Origin: Sipunculus nudus
Lineage: Eukaryota > Annelida > Sipuncula > Golfingiida > Sipunculidae
Direction of reading: 5' to 3'
Assembly: GCA_026874595.1 (NCBI GenBank)
Contig: CM049311.1
Location: forward strand, 55,617,676-55,681,675
Length of the DNA: 64,000 nucleotides
Positions 1-12,294 of this stretch are shown here, piece after piece. Within the stretch, counting starts at the first letter, position 1; each line of letters begins with the position of its first letter. Below the pieces are notes generated by a model, which saw nothing but the letters and a program-made list of their open reading frames with translations, made no database searches and was not told the origin of the DNA. The translations under genes were made by a program, and so were the position numbers.

Positions 1-436
1 TGGATGTATACACATGACGAATTTCAGGTGAATTAGTCAATTCACTGCAGAGATATGAGTGATTTTAACCCAAGGCAGATGAACAGATGGACACTGTGCA
101 AACATGGTTACAGGTGGCGCCACCATTTTTTGTGTATGTTATAAAGCAATCCAAGGGCTACATTTGTATCAATTTTATTTCCTGATCGGTCAAACGGTTC
201 CCGAGATATGAGGGTTTATGAGTGGAAACAGACCCACAAATGGACACTGGATAGAGAGGAAAGGTCAGAGGTCAATGCAAATTGGTTAGGCACCAGTTCA
301 CATGTGACCCGATAATAGGTGTAAGTTTGGGAAAAATCGGTCCATTAGTCTCCGAGGAGCTCTCTGGAAACGAACGCCGCGGCGGCGGAGGAACTCGGTC
401 AAAAACATAGTATCCACAAAACTTTGTTTTGGCGGA
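1..436 (-). repeat. Family I internal repeat, cut by the window edge
   Basis: This is part of a family I Helentron-like element. It contains a satellite-type unit with the palindrome GGTGGCGCCACC near 115, the phrase GGTCAAACGGTTCCCGAGATATGAG-like around 197-222, and then the body segment ending in TTTTGGCGGATACA at about 437. The same run is found at 17940-18310, 30380-30775 and 60940-61285 inside other family I copies. Here the body does not continue into the family I segment that normally follows. It switches directly to a family II array. The left terminus lies outside the window. Confidence 0.75.
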
Positions 437-2511
437 TACAAAAATACAGGTGGCTCCACCAGTCTGCAGAAACTAATAAAAACACTTAATGGTCAATATC
501 CATGCAAAAAATCATGGTGATCTCTGCATTAGTTGTTCAGATACTTCAGTTTTTGTATCAAATTGTCCATTATTCTGAGGGATACTTCGGAGTCCTATAG
601 CTTGAAGGATATGGGTAACAGAGACCTAATTTCAAGTTTCCACAGGCACCTTTCATGGGCCTCCTTGCATGACAAGAATGAAGATTCTAGGTCAAGTTGT
701 TGCGATTTGTACCCTGTTGACAGATAACCACATCTTTAAAGGTCTCAAAAAAAAGAAAAAAAATTGTAAAAATTTGAAAAAAAAAATAGAGGTGGCAAAC
801 CCAGTCTGCAGAAACTGATGGAACAGCTCATGATCAATATGTATGCCGAAAATCATGACCATCAGTGTTGTAGTTATTGAAGTACTGCAGTTTTTGTATC
901 AAATTTTCCATTATTCTGCGGGGGGGGGGGGGGGTATTTTGGACCCATACAGCTTAAAGAATATGGGTAACAGAGACCTAATTTCAAGTTTCCATGGAGA
1001 CTTTTCATGGGTCTCCCTGTGTGTCAAGAATGAAGATTCTTGGTCCAGTTTTTATGATTTGTGCCCTGTTAACAGATGTTCATATCTTTAAAGGTCTCAA
1101 AAATACAGAAAAATTTCGTAAAAGAAAACGAACAAATACAGGTGGTGCCACCAGTCTGCAGAAACTTATGAAACACTCCATGATCAATATCCATGCAAAC
1201 AATTATGGTTATCTCTGCATTAGTTGTTCAGATACTTTAGCTTTTGTATCAAATTTTCCATTATTCTGAGCTGTACTTTGGAGTGCCATAGCTCAAAGGA
1301 TATGGGTAACAGAGACCAAATTTCAGGTTTCCATGGAGACTTATCATGGGTCTCCCTGTGTGTCAAGAACGAAGATTCTAGGTCCAGTCGTTACGATTTG
1401 TACCCTGTTGACAGATAACTACATCCTTAAAGGTCTCAAAAATGGAGAAAACAATTCGTGAACATTGAAAAATACAGGTGGCGCCACCAGTCTGCACAAA
1501 CTGATGAAACATCTCATGATCAATATGTATGTCGAAAATCATGACCATCAGTGATGTAGTTAATGAGATATTGAAGTTTTTGTATGAAATTTTTGACTAT
1601 TCTGGGGGGTAATTTTGGGCCCCATAGCTCGAAGGATATGGGTAACAGAGACCTAATTTCTGGTTTCCATGGAGACTTTTCATAGGTCTCTCAGTGTGTC
1701 GAAAATGAAGATTCTAGGTCTAGTCGTTACGATTTGTGCCACGCTAACAGATGACAGCATCCTCAAAGGTCTCAAAAATAGAGGAAAAAATCGTAAAAAA
1801 TCAAACAGTACAGGTGGCGCCACCAGTCTGCAGGAACTGATCGAACATCTCATGATCAATATGTATGCCAAAAATGAAGACCATCAGTGATGTAGTTATT
1901 GAGATATTGAAGTTTTTGTATGAAATTTTTTACTATTCTGGGGGGTACTTTGGGGCCCCATAGCTCAAAGGATATGGGTAACAGAGACCTAATTTCTGGT
2001 TTCCAAGGAGATTTTTCATGGACCTCTCAGTGTGTCAAGAATTAAGATTCTAAATCCAGTCTTTATGATTTGTGCCTTGTTAACAGATGTTCACATTTTT
2101 AAAGGTCTCAAAAATAGAGAAAAAAATTCGTAAAAAATCGAAAAATACAGGTGGCGCCACCAGTCTGCAGGAAGTGATGTAACATCTCATGATCAATATG
2201 TATGCCAAAAATCATGACCATCAGTCAAGTAGTTAATGAGATATTGAAGTTTTTGTATGAAATTTTTGACTTTTCTGGGGGGTACTTTGGGGCCACATAG
2301 CTCGAAGGATATGGGTAACAGAGACCTAATTTCTGGTTTCCAAGGAGATTTTTTATGGACCTCTCAGAATCCCAAGTTACAAGGTTCTAGGTCCAGCGGT
2401 TACGATTTGTGCCTGGTTAACGGACGGACAGACGGACAGACGGACAGATGGACGGACGACGGACAAAGAGTGATCGCTATAGCTCAGATGACTTTCAGTC
2501 AGCTGAGCTAA
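437..2511 (-). mobile_element. Family II Helentron-like element, tandem array plus terminus
   Basis: Six tandem units of about 336 bp begin at 449, 791, 1141, 1477, 1813 and 2150, each opening with the palindrome GGTGGCGCCACC or a variant. Each unit then carries phrases such as CAGTCTGCAGAAACTGATG, GGATATGGGTAACAGAGACC and GTTAACAGATG. The last unit breaks at GTTAAC into a GACGGACAGACGG-type microsatellite (about 2416-2462) and ends in the imperfect hairpin AGCTCAGATGACT-TTC-AGTCAGCTGAGCT followed by AA. In Helentron convention this terminus is the 5' end, so the copy is on the minus strand. No coding capacity is present. The array is fused on its left to family I sequence. Confidence 0.75.
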
Positions 2512-4710
2512 AAAAAAGTAAAAAATCATGATTTTTTAAAGAAAAGTTGTTTTTTAAGAGCCCTTTTAGAAAGTAAAGAGGTTCTCCTGCAGACACTGAA
2601 CATACTTTATTGCACAAGACATTGATGAAGGGCACATATAGCTCCTATTCTTGTACTATTCTTGAGTACAAGATGGAGGAGTCCTAGATCAATGGATCTG
2701 GACAATTTTCAGGTAAATACAAAAGCATTAATTTATTTTACATAACAGGAAGGTAGGTGGCACCACCTGTCAGGCTTAAGAGAAAACTCTCCAGGATAGA
2801 TGGACATGCCAAATATTAGACCATCACCTTGAACAATATGAGCAATTTTCACCCAAACCACATAAATGGATAGATGCCATGGGAAAAGTCTTAAGTAAAA
2901 GGTGGAGGAGTCCAAAATCTATGGGTATGCACCAATTCAGGCCAATATGGCAAGTCACTCCTGAGAAAAGGGAATTCATTTATCCTACAAAACCCGGAGA
3001 GTACGAGGCATCACCTGTCTGATTTACCAGGACCTTTCTAAGATGGATGGACATGCCAAATTTCAGACCAATATTTTGAACTATTCCTGAGATATGAGCA
3101 ATTTTCACCATAAGCAAATATACTGATGAACGCCACGCAAAAATGACTGCAGACAGCGCCACCAGTCTTGTTTACGAGATGTAAGTGTTGAGGATCTATG
3201 AACATGCACAATTTCAACCCAATACATTGATGAACAACTAAGACCAACATATGGCAAATGCACAGATGGACACTACACAAAAAGTATTATAAGTGGCACC
3301 ACCAGTCCCAATTATAAGATGGAGACATCCAAGATCTATAGACAGGCAAACTTCCAGCACAATACATTGAGCCACTCCTGAGATATGGGCTGTTATCTAA
3401 AATACACCCAGATTCATACTACACAGAAAAGATTTTGCTGAGGGTGCCATCTGTCTTTGTAAGGCACAACAACATAGGTGAAGGAACAACTATGCTAGAT
3501 TTCAGAAAGATCAGTCCAAGGGTCTCAGAGGAGTTCTCTGGAAACTAACACAGAGTTTTTGTATCAAATTTTTAATTATTTGGGGGGGGGGGGGGGGGGT
3601 AGGGTACTTATGAGCCCCATAGCTCAGTGGATATGAGTAACAGAGACTGTATTTCAGATTTCCATTGAGACTCTTCATGGACCTCCTTTGACATCAATTT
3701 AGAATATTTAAGGTCAAGCAGTTATGATTTGTGCCCTGTTAACAGATGAAAGCTTCTTTGAAGGTATCAAAAATAGAGAAAAAATTCGTAAAAATTAGAA
3801 AAATACAGGTAGCGCCACCAGTTTGCAAGAATTTTTTATTATTTTGGGGGGTAAGTTCAAGATGCATTTCTCCGAGAAAATAGGTAACTAAGACCTGATT
3901 TCAGGTTTTCAAGGAGATTTTTCATGGACATCCTTGGATGTCAAGTGAGAAGATTCCACGTCTAGCAGTTATGATTTGTGCTCTGTTAACTCAGGCAGCT
4001 TCTTTGAAGGTATCAAAAATAAAGAACTTTGCAGGAACTGATGTAACATTCCATGATCAATGTCCAGGCAAAGAATCATGGTGATCTATGCATTAGTTAT
4101 TCAGATACAAGAGCTTTTGTCTCAGAAATTCAATTATTCTGCGAGGTACTAACGAGCCCCATAGCTTGGAGGATGTGAGTAACAGAGACCTAACTTCAGG
4201 TTTCCAAAGAGAATTTTCATGGGCCTCCCTACATGTCAAGAGAGAAGATTCTAGGTCCAGTAGTTATGATTTATGCCCTGTTAACAGATGACTGCATCTT
4301 AAGAGGTCTCAAAAATAGAAAAATAAATTGTAAAAATTGAAAATATACAGATGGCGCCACCAGTTAGCAGGAACTTAAGGAACACTCCATGATCAATATT
4401 CAAGCAAAGAATCATGGTGATCAAGGCAGTAGTTAATTTATTCAGATCCTGAAGCTTTTGTATCAAATTTTTGATTATTCTGGGTGGTACTTATGAGACC
4501 CATAGCTCGGACAATATGGGAAACAGAGACCTAATTTCAGGTTTCCAAGGATATTTATTCATGGACCTCCCTCGATGTCAAGTAAGAAGATTCTAGGTCC
4601 AGCGGTTGCGATTTGTGCCCTGTAAACAAACAGCGGGAGAGCCAGATGGCTGAATGGAGACAGACAGAGTGATCACTATAGCTCAGATGACTTTCATTCA
4701 GCTAAGCTAA
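2512..4710 (-). mobile_element. Degenerate family II-related element
   Basis: After a short AT-rich stretch (2512-2690), diverged units of about 130-150 bp appear at 2756-3350, each opening with a decayed palindrome (GGTGGCACCACC at 2756; weaker forms near 3009, 3154 and 3294). They carry phrases recalling the family I array (GATGGACATGCCAAAT, GAGATATGAGCAATTTT). Near 3548 the sequence switches to diverged family II units (GTTTTTGTATCAAATTT.., GCGCCACCAG at about 3813). It ends with the family II terminus AGCTCAGATGACTTTCATTCAGCTAAGCTAA at 4680-4710. No left terminus is recognised. The higher divergence suggests an older copy. Confidence 0.6.
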
Positions 4711-4714
4711 AAAT

Positions 4715-4740
4715 GTAAGGCCTTACTTTGAGATTACTGA
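4715..4740 (+). repeat. Left remnant of 38-bp minisatellite
   Basis: The bases TACTTTGAGATTACTGA just left of the element at 4741 match the 38-bp minisatellite unit that resumes just right of that element at about 7150. This suggests the family I element inserted into the minisatellite and separated one partial unit from the rest. Confidence 0.5.
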
Positions 4741-7143
4741 ACAAGGCCTAAAGGCCTAATGGGAACCTGTGCAATGGGATATACACCAGGTATAATGCTT
4801 CCATGCTTGACCATTACTTTTCAAGTACATGTGTAACATGTATTTGAACAATGCAAGTACTAAACATTTTGAACAGGAACAAGTTACACAAACATCACTG
4901 CTGAAATTCCGGCATTGGTGCACACAACACTAAAATGATTGTAGCTCGAACCACCAGTCTTGCATACAACAAAGATATATATATATATTTATGCCCTATT
5001 TTAGACTGATATGTGAAACCCCTCCAGCAAAATAAGCAGAGAAATACACTGTGCAAAATTATTGTAGGTGGTGCAAACAATCATGTACATGATAAAGCTA
5101 TCCAATATTTATAAATATGCCCAATTTCAGGCTGATGAATTCCTCCATAGAAATAAGCAGGTGTATACACTGTGCAAAGTCCGTGTAAGTGGCGATACCT
5201 GTCTTGTGAATGAGAAAGCCATCAAAAATGCATAGACAGGTCAAAATATCAGGTCAATACATCAAACTTCCCTTGAGTTTGATGCACTGGGCTGACCAGG
5301 CTTAGGGGAGAAAGGCAGTTGCACCTAGTGAACTGTGACAAATTGCTGGCTCAAGCTACTTCACTGAGTGAACTCTTGACCTGCACCTGGCTAGACTGAG
5401 TGAACTTTTGACCTGTACATGGCTGCACTGAGTGAACTCTTTACCTGTTGCATAATCAGGTATTATTGTTGGTGCCAAAACTGATGCAGTGAGCAGTCTG
5501 TCAAAGCTATAAATAGAATGCAGTTACTGCACTGATTGAACTCTTGACCTTTACTTGGCTGCACTTTTACCAATCCAGGCATTGTGCCAAAGCTATTAAT
5601 AGAGCTGACATAATCTTGGCCAATGGCTAACATCCAGGCATTGGCAAATCATGGCAATCTGCATATTATAAACCAAGTGTTCCATCTTTACACAAAAGTG
5701 GATCCTACTAGATATAATTTTGAAATACATTTTCCGAATATTAAATGCTTTTCAGCTGACTTTTTATAAAAAGAAATTATTAATAAATTATTACATATGC
5801 ATACTGAATGCAAAATTATAATACAGATACATCTCACTGCTGACAAATTCTTCAATTAAGTTGAGCATGGATACCAATTATTTATAATCCAAGTACAGCT
5901 GTCTTTAGACACAGAGAGTTGAATACCCATGGATGTTTACATTACCTAGTATGATTGCTAATTAAAATCATAAATCTAATTTTTTTTTAAAGTTTTTAAA
6001 ATGATTCTTGTCAATATAAACCATGGATAACCTGAAATCTAAACGTCTGGTGGCATGATGTTATAGATGCTGTTAAACAGATGCCAGGCTAGATGAAACT
6101 GCTTCACACAGCTAACATATATGTTAAAATGACCTAAATCAATCGCAACAATTCAGCCATAAATCATTCATGTGGAGCCATTAAAGACCATTATTAAAAG
6201 AATTATTGTTGGGATTATTCTTGTAAAATATTAAACAAATTGGCTTCAGTGGCGTTAGTCAAAAAAGGTTTGCAGGTTTATAACTCATATATGAAGATAC
6301 AGCACACTAAGTTCAGCTTCCCATAACTCAGCCAAAAAGCACTGAACCAAAACCATTTGCACAAACTTGAATTATCAAAATCTGAGGATAATTAATGTGC
6401 AAGATTTAAGAATTTGGCCCAGTGGTTTTTGAGAAGATCTTTGTAGCCACTGAGCTCAAATGGGCTGTCATGGCATATGACTAAATTAAGCTTCCAATAA
6501 CTCACCAAAAATTCACTGAACAGAGACCATTAGAACAAACCTCAGAAAGCACTACTCTAAGATCATTTCTGTGCGATATTTAACAATTTGGCCATATATG
6601 GTTTCAGAGAAGAAGTTTTTTTGTAGCCTTCAGTATGATACAGGCACTGAAGAGCACTGTACAAAAAAGGCTGATGCAGGTGCAGCACTAATACCTCAGT
6701 TTCAGATACGACTCATGTGACCAACATTGGTATAAAATTTGGTGATGATAGACATTTCTGAGATTGAGACTTTAGTTTGCTTTATTGGACAGATGACTTA
6801 GTTCAACTTCCTGTAACTCAGCCAAAAATCACCGAACTGAAGCCAATTGAACAAACATGTGAGAGATTGTTTCTGGGATTATTCCTGTGAAATATTGGAC
6901 AATGTGACTGGCCAGTTTTGGAGAAGAAGATTATTGAAGGTTTTTAAGCTTTTTCCCTATAAAATCTAATTAAATGTAGATAGCCAAAAAATAAACAAAA
7001 TCCAATAGAGGTTTTTGTGCATAAAGTTTGATGATGCTAGCTCCTGCCATTTTTTAGATAGTACGGTTTAATGTACAGACAATGCACAACAGAAGGACGC
7101 ATGGCGGACGACGCACACTATCGCATAAGCTCACAGGTTCGCT
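4741..7143 (-). mobile_element. Family I Helentron-like element (2.4 kb)
   Basis: The left end is ACAAGGCCTAAAGGCCTAAT followed by GGGAACCTGTG. The right end is CGCATAAGCTCACAGGTTCGCTTG, where the usual CTAA is decayed. The two ends carry the inverted repeat GCGAACCTGTG / CACAGGTTCGC with one mismatch on the left. Inside, in order, are palindrome-headed units (about 4930-5260), a 32-bp minisatellite (CACTGAGTGAACTCTTGACCTG type, about 5340-5460), a TATA-like CTATAAATAG at 5508, a body with repeated phrases such as CTGAACCAAAACCATTTG, and a GACGCAC-type microsatellite beside the right end. No Rep/helicase ORF is present. In Helentron convention the copy reads on the minus strand. Confidence 0.75.
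5340..5460 (+). repeat. 32-bp minisatellite inside family I element
   Basis: About 3-4 copies of a 32-bp unit (ACTGAGTGAACTCTTGACCT, then GCACCTGGCTAG or a close variant). The same minisatellite is at the equivalent place in other family I copies, around 18735, 23375, 31205, 51565 and 61705, so it belongs to the element. Confidence 0.8.
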
Positions 7144-7149
7144 TGAAAA

Positions 7150-7590
7150 GCATAAGGTAGAAAGTAACATTGAGATTACTAAGACAGGCATTAAGTAGAA
7201 AGTAACTTTGAGATTACTGAGACAGGCATAAGGGAGAAAGTAACTATGAGATTACTGAGACAGACTCAAGGTAGAAAGTAACTTTAAGATTACTGAAACA
7301 GGCATAAGATTGAGTGTAACTTTGAGATTACTTAGACAGACACAAGGTAGAAAGTAACTTTAAGATTACTGAAACAGGCATAAGATAGAAAGTAACTTTG
7401 AGATTACTTAGACAGGCATAAGGTAGAAAATAACTTTAGGATTACTAGAACAGGCAAAAGGTAGAAAATAACTTTGAGATTACTGAGACAGGCATAAGGT
7501 TGAAAGTAACATTAGAGATTGCTGAAACAAGCATAAGGTAGATAGTAACTTTAAAATTACTGAAACAGGCATAAGGTAGAAAGTAAGAAA
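7150..7590 (+). repeat. 38-bp minisatellite, about 11 units
   Basis: Tandem units of the type GCATAAGGTAGAAAGTAACT followed by TTGAGATTACTGAGACAG. Units differ by a few substitutions (for example ACACAAGG for GCATAAGG). The last part of the array, from 7336, is included in the 2.36-kb tandem duplication and reappears at 9697-9950. Confidence 0.9.
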
Positions 7591-9696
7591 GAAACTATGA
7601 TTTGATCCTCCACCATAGGTATGAAATATACACAAAACAGTCCCTCTCATTACAACTTCTGCATAGCATGGAAAGGTATTAATGTCCTTGAAGACCACAG
7701 GTAACAGCGTGAGGACATGATCAATAGACAAAACCCCAAGACTGTAGGTCTTTTCATGTACGGGGGATTCATAAAAATAACACAATGATCTTTGGCAAAT
7801 GTGGCATGAGCTTAATAAAGCTTCATATCCAACACCAGAGTGTTATTATGCATGGTTATTATTTATGCCAGATTCACATCAGAGCTTAAAGAAACATGCA
7901 TGTAATGTAATCTGATTTTCAAAAACCCCTTAGATCAAAATGGAAGCCCCTCTGTGTGTACTCATTAGGCAAAATAAATGAGCAAAATCTATGTACAGAT
8001 TTAAAATTGCACAGCCAAGGTAGCTAAGATGCTGTAGTGTCACCTATTGTAGCTCAATTTGTTGAAAGTGGGGGCTCAAGGGATATGCAACTATCTCATA
8101 TCACAAAGACTCACAATAACACAATGCAATATTTGTGTTCAGTGAAGGGAGTTTGGTTTATTACTTTTTGATCCTGTGGCAAATCATGATAAGCAGAGAT
8201 ACTGGTCATGTGACAAGCCCAGTGGGCTGGTGGGTGAAAAAGGAAGTTATTATTTCTGTCTCTACTGATTAAGGAGTACCAATGAGCCAGGCCATAGGAC
8301 AAGTTAACACAATACATAAAAACAAGGGACCCATAGGTCACGGCTCTCAGCTGATTGTCACAGTTATAACTGCATTACCATAGATTTTTTTAAATTGCAA
8401 TAAAAATACTATCCTCAGTGCTCAGGAACTAGGGCTCAATGACTGGGGGGGGGGGGGGGGAGTTAATTAACACCTTTGGATATAAATACAGAATACGGAA
8501 TTAAATTCAATGGTGCGTAAATTACAGGGACTGGTGGGAGTTACAGCACCTCTGCATATATACGTAAAGGATAAAAATTTAATTTAAATGAAATTTTTTT
8601 AAATATTTAAAAACAGGCAGAGAGATGGAAAACAAAGCAAATAACTTAAATTTCCATTCTACTGAGACAAGAAAATAATAAAAAAATATTTGCAATAGAT
8701 CCCATTTTTTCTTTTGTTAAGTCATTTTTTTTAAGTTTATAAATTTTACTATATATTTACAGTATATCATATATATCTGAATATTTAAATTGATTCACAA
8801 ATCTAAATTGCATCAACATTTATACTTAATTAGTAAGGTAACATCAAATTATGCACACAGTTATATATATTTATATATTTTTTTTAATAAAATGTATTTT
8901 TGAAATTTGCAAAGCAAAAAATATATGAAAATAACACTCCAGAATTCACAATTTTAAATTGCACCTTTATTTATCCATGATTTGTTTCATATATTATCAG
9001 TTTATGCCTACTGATGGGTTGAATTATAATTTGTTAAATTATTTAAAAGGAAATAATTTCTTAAAAATGCTAAATCAGAACAATGTGGCATCTCTTGTAT
9101 TACTTCTTGAATTAATATTTCAAGAAAAATTGTGCACATTGGATCAAAAACAGCTTTACATTTAAAGAAATACAGTTGACAATATCAAACCATGTATTGC
9201 AATATAATTTGTGGTGGTGGTTGGGGGTGGGGGGGGGATGTTAGGGTGGGGCCCATGAGAATAAGTGTATGTTTATTACAGCAGGGCCGCTCTGCCAGTG
9301 CTGCATCACTTATAAGGTTACCGAGGGAAGGCTGTAGTGGGCAAGAGTGGGGTCTTGGATATACAAAATGCAAATACATTAGAGCATCTGAAAAACTTCA
9401 ATAATTATAATAATTTTTAAGCTTTTACTTTCAAATTTCAGAATTCAACAGATTAAATCTACATGTATCCCAGCAGTGCAAAATAAATTAAATATACTTT
9501 GAGAAAAAAAAGTGCAATGCTCAAATTTGGACAAAATTTAGGTACCTATTTTATATTATTGCTAATATTTTAAAAAAATTTAAAAGATTTTGATCTAATT
9601 TTGGGTATACAATTAAATTTTGATTACAGTATTTTCTCAAATAATTCGGAATGAAAAAAATAATTACGATCTTAGAATTACAAAACAAAACAATAA
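7336..9696 (+). repeat. Tandem segmental duplication, copy 1 (2,361 bp)
   Basis: Sequence from ACAGACACAAGGTAGAAAG at 7336 onward reappears at 9697 with an offset of 2,361 bp and only scattered differences. The segment holds part of the 38-bp minisatellite, unique-looking sequence, a family II-type left-end fragment at 8322, a G16 tract (8445-8460), AT-rich stretches, and a GC-richer patch at about 9210-9360. No protein gene is recognised. The short reading frames it contains are shared between copies only because the DNA is duplicated. Confidence 0.93.
8322..8600 (-). mobile_element. Fragment beginning with a family II-type left end
   Basis: ACAAGGGACCCATAGGTCACGGCTCTCAGCTG matches the family II-type hairpin terminus (consensus GGGACCCATGGGTCAC..GCTCAGCTG). 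The following bases (TTATAACTGCAT..) match those after similar ends at 47889. No matching right end follows, so this is a fragment or a shorter, less understood subfamily. The duplicate copy is at 10683. Confidence 0.5.
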
Positions 9697-12056
9697 ACAG
9701 ACACAAGGTAGAAAGTACCTTTAAGATTACTGAAACAGGCATAAGATAGAAAGTAACTTTGAGATTACTTAGACAGGCATAAGGTAGAAAATAACTTTAG
9801 GATTACTAGAACAGGCAAAAGGTAGAAAATAACTTTGAGATTACTGAGACAGGCATAAGGTTGAAAGTAACATTAGAGATTGCTGAAACAAGCATAAGGT
9901 AGAAAGTAACTTTAAAATTACTGAAACAGGCATAAGGTAGAAAGTAAGAAAGAAACTATGATTTGATCCTCCACCATAGGTGTGAAATATACACAAAACA
10001 GTCCCTCTCATTACAACTTCTGCATAGCATAGAAAGGTATTAATGTCCTTGAAGACCACAAGTAACAGCTTGAGGACATGATCAATAGACAAAAACCCAA
10101 GACTGTAGGTCTTTTCATGTACGGGGGATTCATAAAAATAACACAATGATCTTTGGCAAATGTGGCAGGGGCTTAATAAAGCTTCTTATCCAACACCAGA
10201 GTGTTATTATGCATGGTTATTATTAATGCCAGATTCACATCAGAGCTTAAAGAAACATGCATGTAATGTAATCTGATTTTCAAAAACCCCTTAGATCAAA
10301 ATGGAAGCCCCTCTGTGTGTACTCATTAGGCAAAATAAATGAGCAAAATCTATGTACAGATTTAAAATTGCACAGCCAAGGTAGCTAAGATGCTGTAGTG
10401 TCACCTATTGTAGCTCAATTTGTTGAAAGTGGGGGCTCAAGGGATATGCAACTATCTCATATCACAAAGACTCACAATAGCACAATGCAATATTTGTGTT
10501 CAGTGAAGGGAGTTTGGTTGATTACTTCTTGATCCTGTGGCAAATCATGATAAGCAGAGATACTGGTCATGTGACAAGCCCAGTGGGCTGGTGGGTGAAA
10601 AAGGAAGTTATAATTTCTGTCTCTACTGATTAAGGAGTACCAATGAGCCAGGCCATAGGACAAGTTAACACAATACATGAAAACAAGGGACTCATAGGTC
10701 ACGGCTCTCAGCTGATTGTCACAGTTATAACTGCATCATCATAGATTTTTTTAAGTTGCAATAAAAATACTATCCTCAGTGCTCAGGAACTAGGGCTCAA
10801 TGACTGGGGGGGGGGGGGGAGTTAATTAACACCTTTGGGTATAAATACAGAATACGGAATTAAATTCAATGGTGCTTAAATTACAGGGACTGGTGGGAGT
10901 TACAGCACCTCTGCATATATACGTAAAGGATAAAAATTTAATTTAAATGAAATTATTTTCAAATATTTAAAAACAGGCAGAGAGATGGAAAACCAAGCAA
11001 ATAAATTTAATTTCCATTATACTGAGACTAGAAAAAAATAAAAAAAATGACTTAACAACAGAAAAAATGGGATCTATTGCAAATATTTTTTTAAGTTTAT
11101 AAATTTTACTATATATTTACAGTATATCATATACATCTGAATATTTAAATTGATTCACAAATCTGAATTACATCAACATTTATACTTAATTAGTCAGGTA
11201 ACATCAAATTATGCACACAGTTTTATATATTTATATTTTTTTTTTATAAAATATATTTTTGAAATTTGCAAAGCAATAAATATATGAAAATAACACTCCA
11301 GAATTCACAATTTTAAATTGCACCTTTATTTATCCATGATTTGTTTCATATATTATCAGTTTATGCCTACTGATGGGTTGAATTATAATTTGTTAAATTA
11401 TTTAAAAGGAAATAATTTCTTAAAAATGCTAAATCAGAACAATGTGGCATCTCTTGTATTACTTCTTGAATTAATATTTCAAGAAAAATTGTGCACATTG
11501 GATCAAAAACAGCTTTACATTTAAAGAAATACAGTTGACAAAATCAAACCATGTATTGCAATATAATTTGTGGTGGTGGTTGGGGGTGGGGGGGGGGATG
11601 TTAGGGTGGGGCCCATGAGAATAAGTGTATGTTTATTACAGCAGGGCCGCTCTGCCAGTGCTGCATCACTTATAAGGTTACCGAGGGAAGGCTGTAGTGG
11701 GCAAGAGTGGGGTCTTGGATATACAAAATGCAAATACATTAGAGCATCTAAAAAACTTCAATAATTAGAATAATTTTTAAGCTTTTACTTTCAAATTTCA
11801 GAATTCATCAGATTAAGTCCACATGTATCCCAGCAGTGAAAAATAAATTACATATACTTAGAGAAAATAAGTGCAATGCTCAAATTTGGACAAAATTTAA
11901 GGTACCTATTTTATATTATTGCTAATATTTTAAAAAAATTTAAAAGATTTTGATCTAATTTTGGGTATACAATTAAATTTTGATTACAGTATTTTCTCAA
12001 ATAATTTGGAATGGAAAAAATAATTACGATCTTGGAATTACAAAATAAAACAATAA
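9697..12056 (+). repeat. Tandem segmental duplication, copy 2
   Basis: This is the second copy of the 2.36-kb segment. It ends in CAATAA directly against the terminus of a family I element at 12057, at the point where copy 1 ends in CAATAA against the minisatellite at 9697. Differences from copy 1 are few, apart from homopolymer lengths (G14 at 10806-10819 against G16) and a roughly 50-bp local inversion (11037-11091 against 8681-8731). The duplication is therefore recent on the scale of the surrounding repeats. Confidence 0.93.
10683..10960 (-). mobile_element. Duplicate of the family II-type left-end fragment
   Basis: Copy of the 8322 fragment carried by the tandem duplication. The hairpin has CTCATAGGTC in place of CCCATAGGTC. 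Confidence 0.5.
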
Positions 12057-12294
12057 ACAAGGCCTTCAGGCCTAATGCAAACCTGTGCAATGAGATTACA
12101 CCATATATAATGCTTCAATGCTGGACCATTACTTTTCAAGAACATGTGTAACATGTTTATGAACAATGCAAGTACCAAACACTTAGAACAAGAAAAAATT
12201 AAACAAACATCACTGCTGCAATTCTGGCATTCTATTTGCACACAACACAAAAACCAGAATATGGGTAGTCAACAAGCGACTACGTGTATCCTCA
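12057..12294 (-). mobile_element. Truncated family I left end stacked outside another
   Basis: A family I left end (ACAAGGCCTTCAGGCCTAAT, then GCAAACCTGTGCA) runs for about 190 bp. It is joined at about 12250 to ACCAGAATATGGGTAGTC and neighbouring bases, which normally lie about 170 bp inside the other type of left end (compare 12467-12500). A second complete left end follows at 12295. So two termini lie in direct tandem, the outer one a chimera of the two left-end types. Confidence 0.65.

Noticed and set aside
4741-7143. Cut-and-paste MITE interpretation of family I, from its inverted ends
   Set aside because: The inverted repeat is asymmetric, with a hairpin outside it on only one side, and no target duplication is visible. 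A Helentron-type build fits better.
9185-11739. Identical short frames in the two duplicate copies as conserved coding sequence
   Set aside because: Identity is explained by the recent tandem duplication. There is no independent comparison and no domain.
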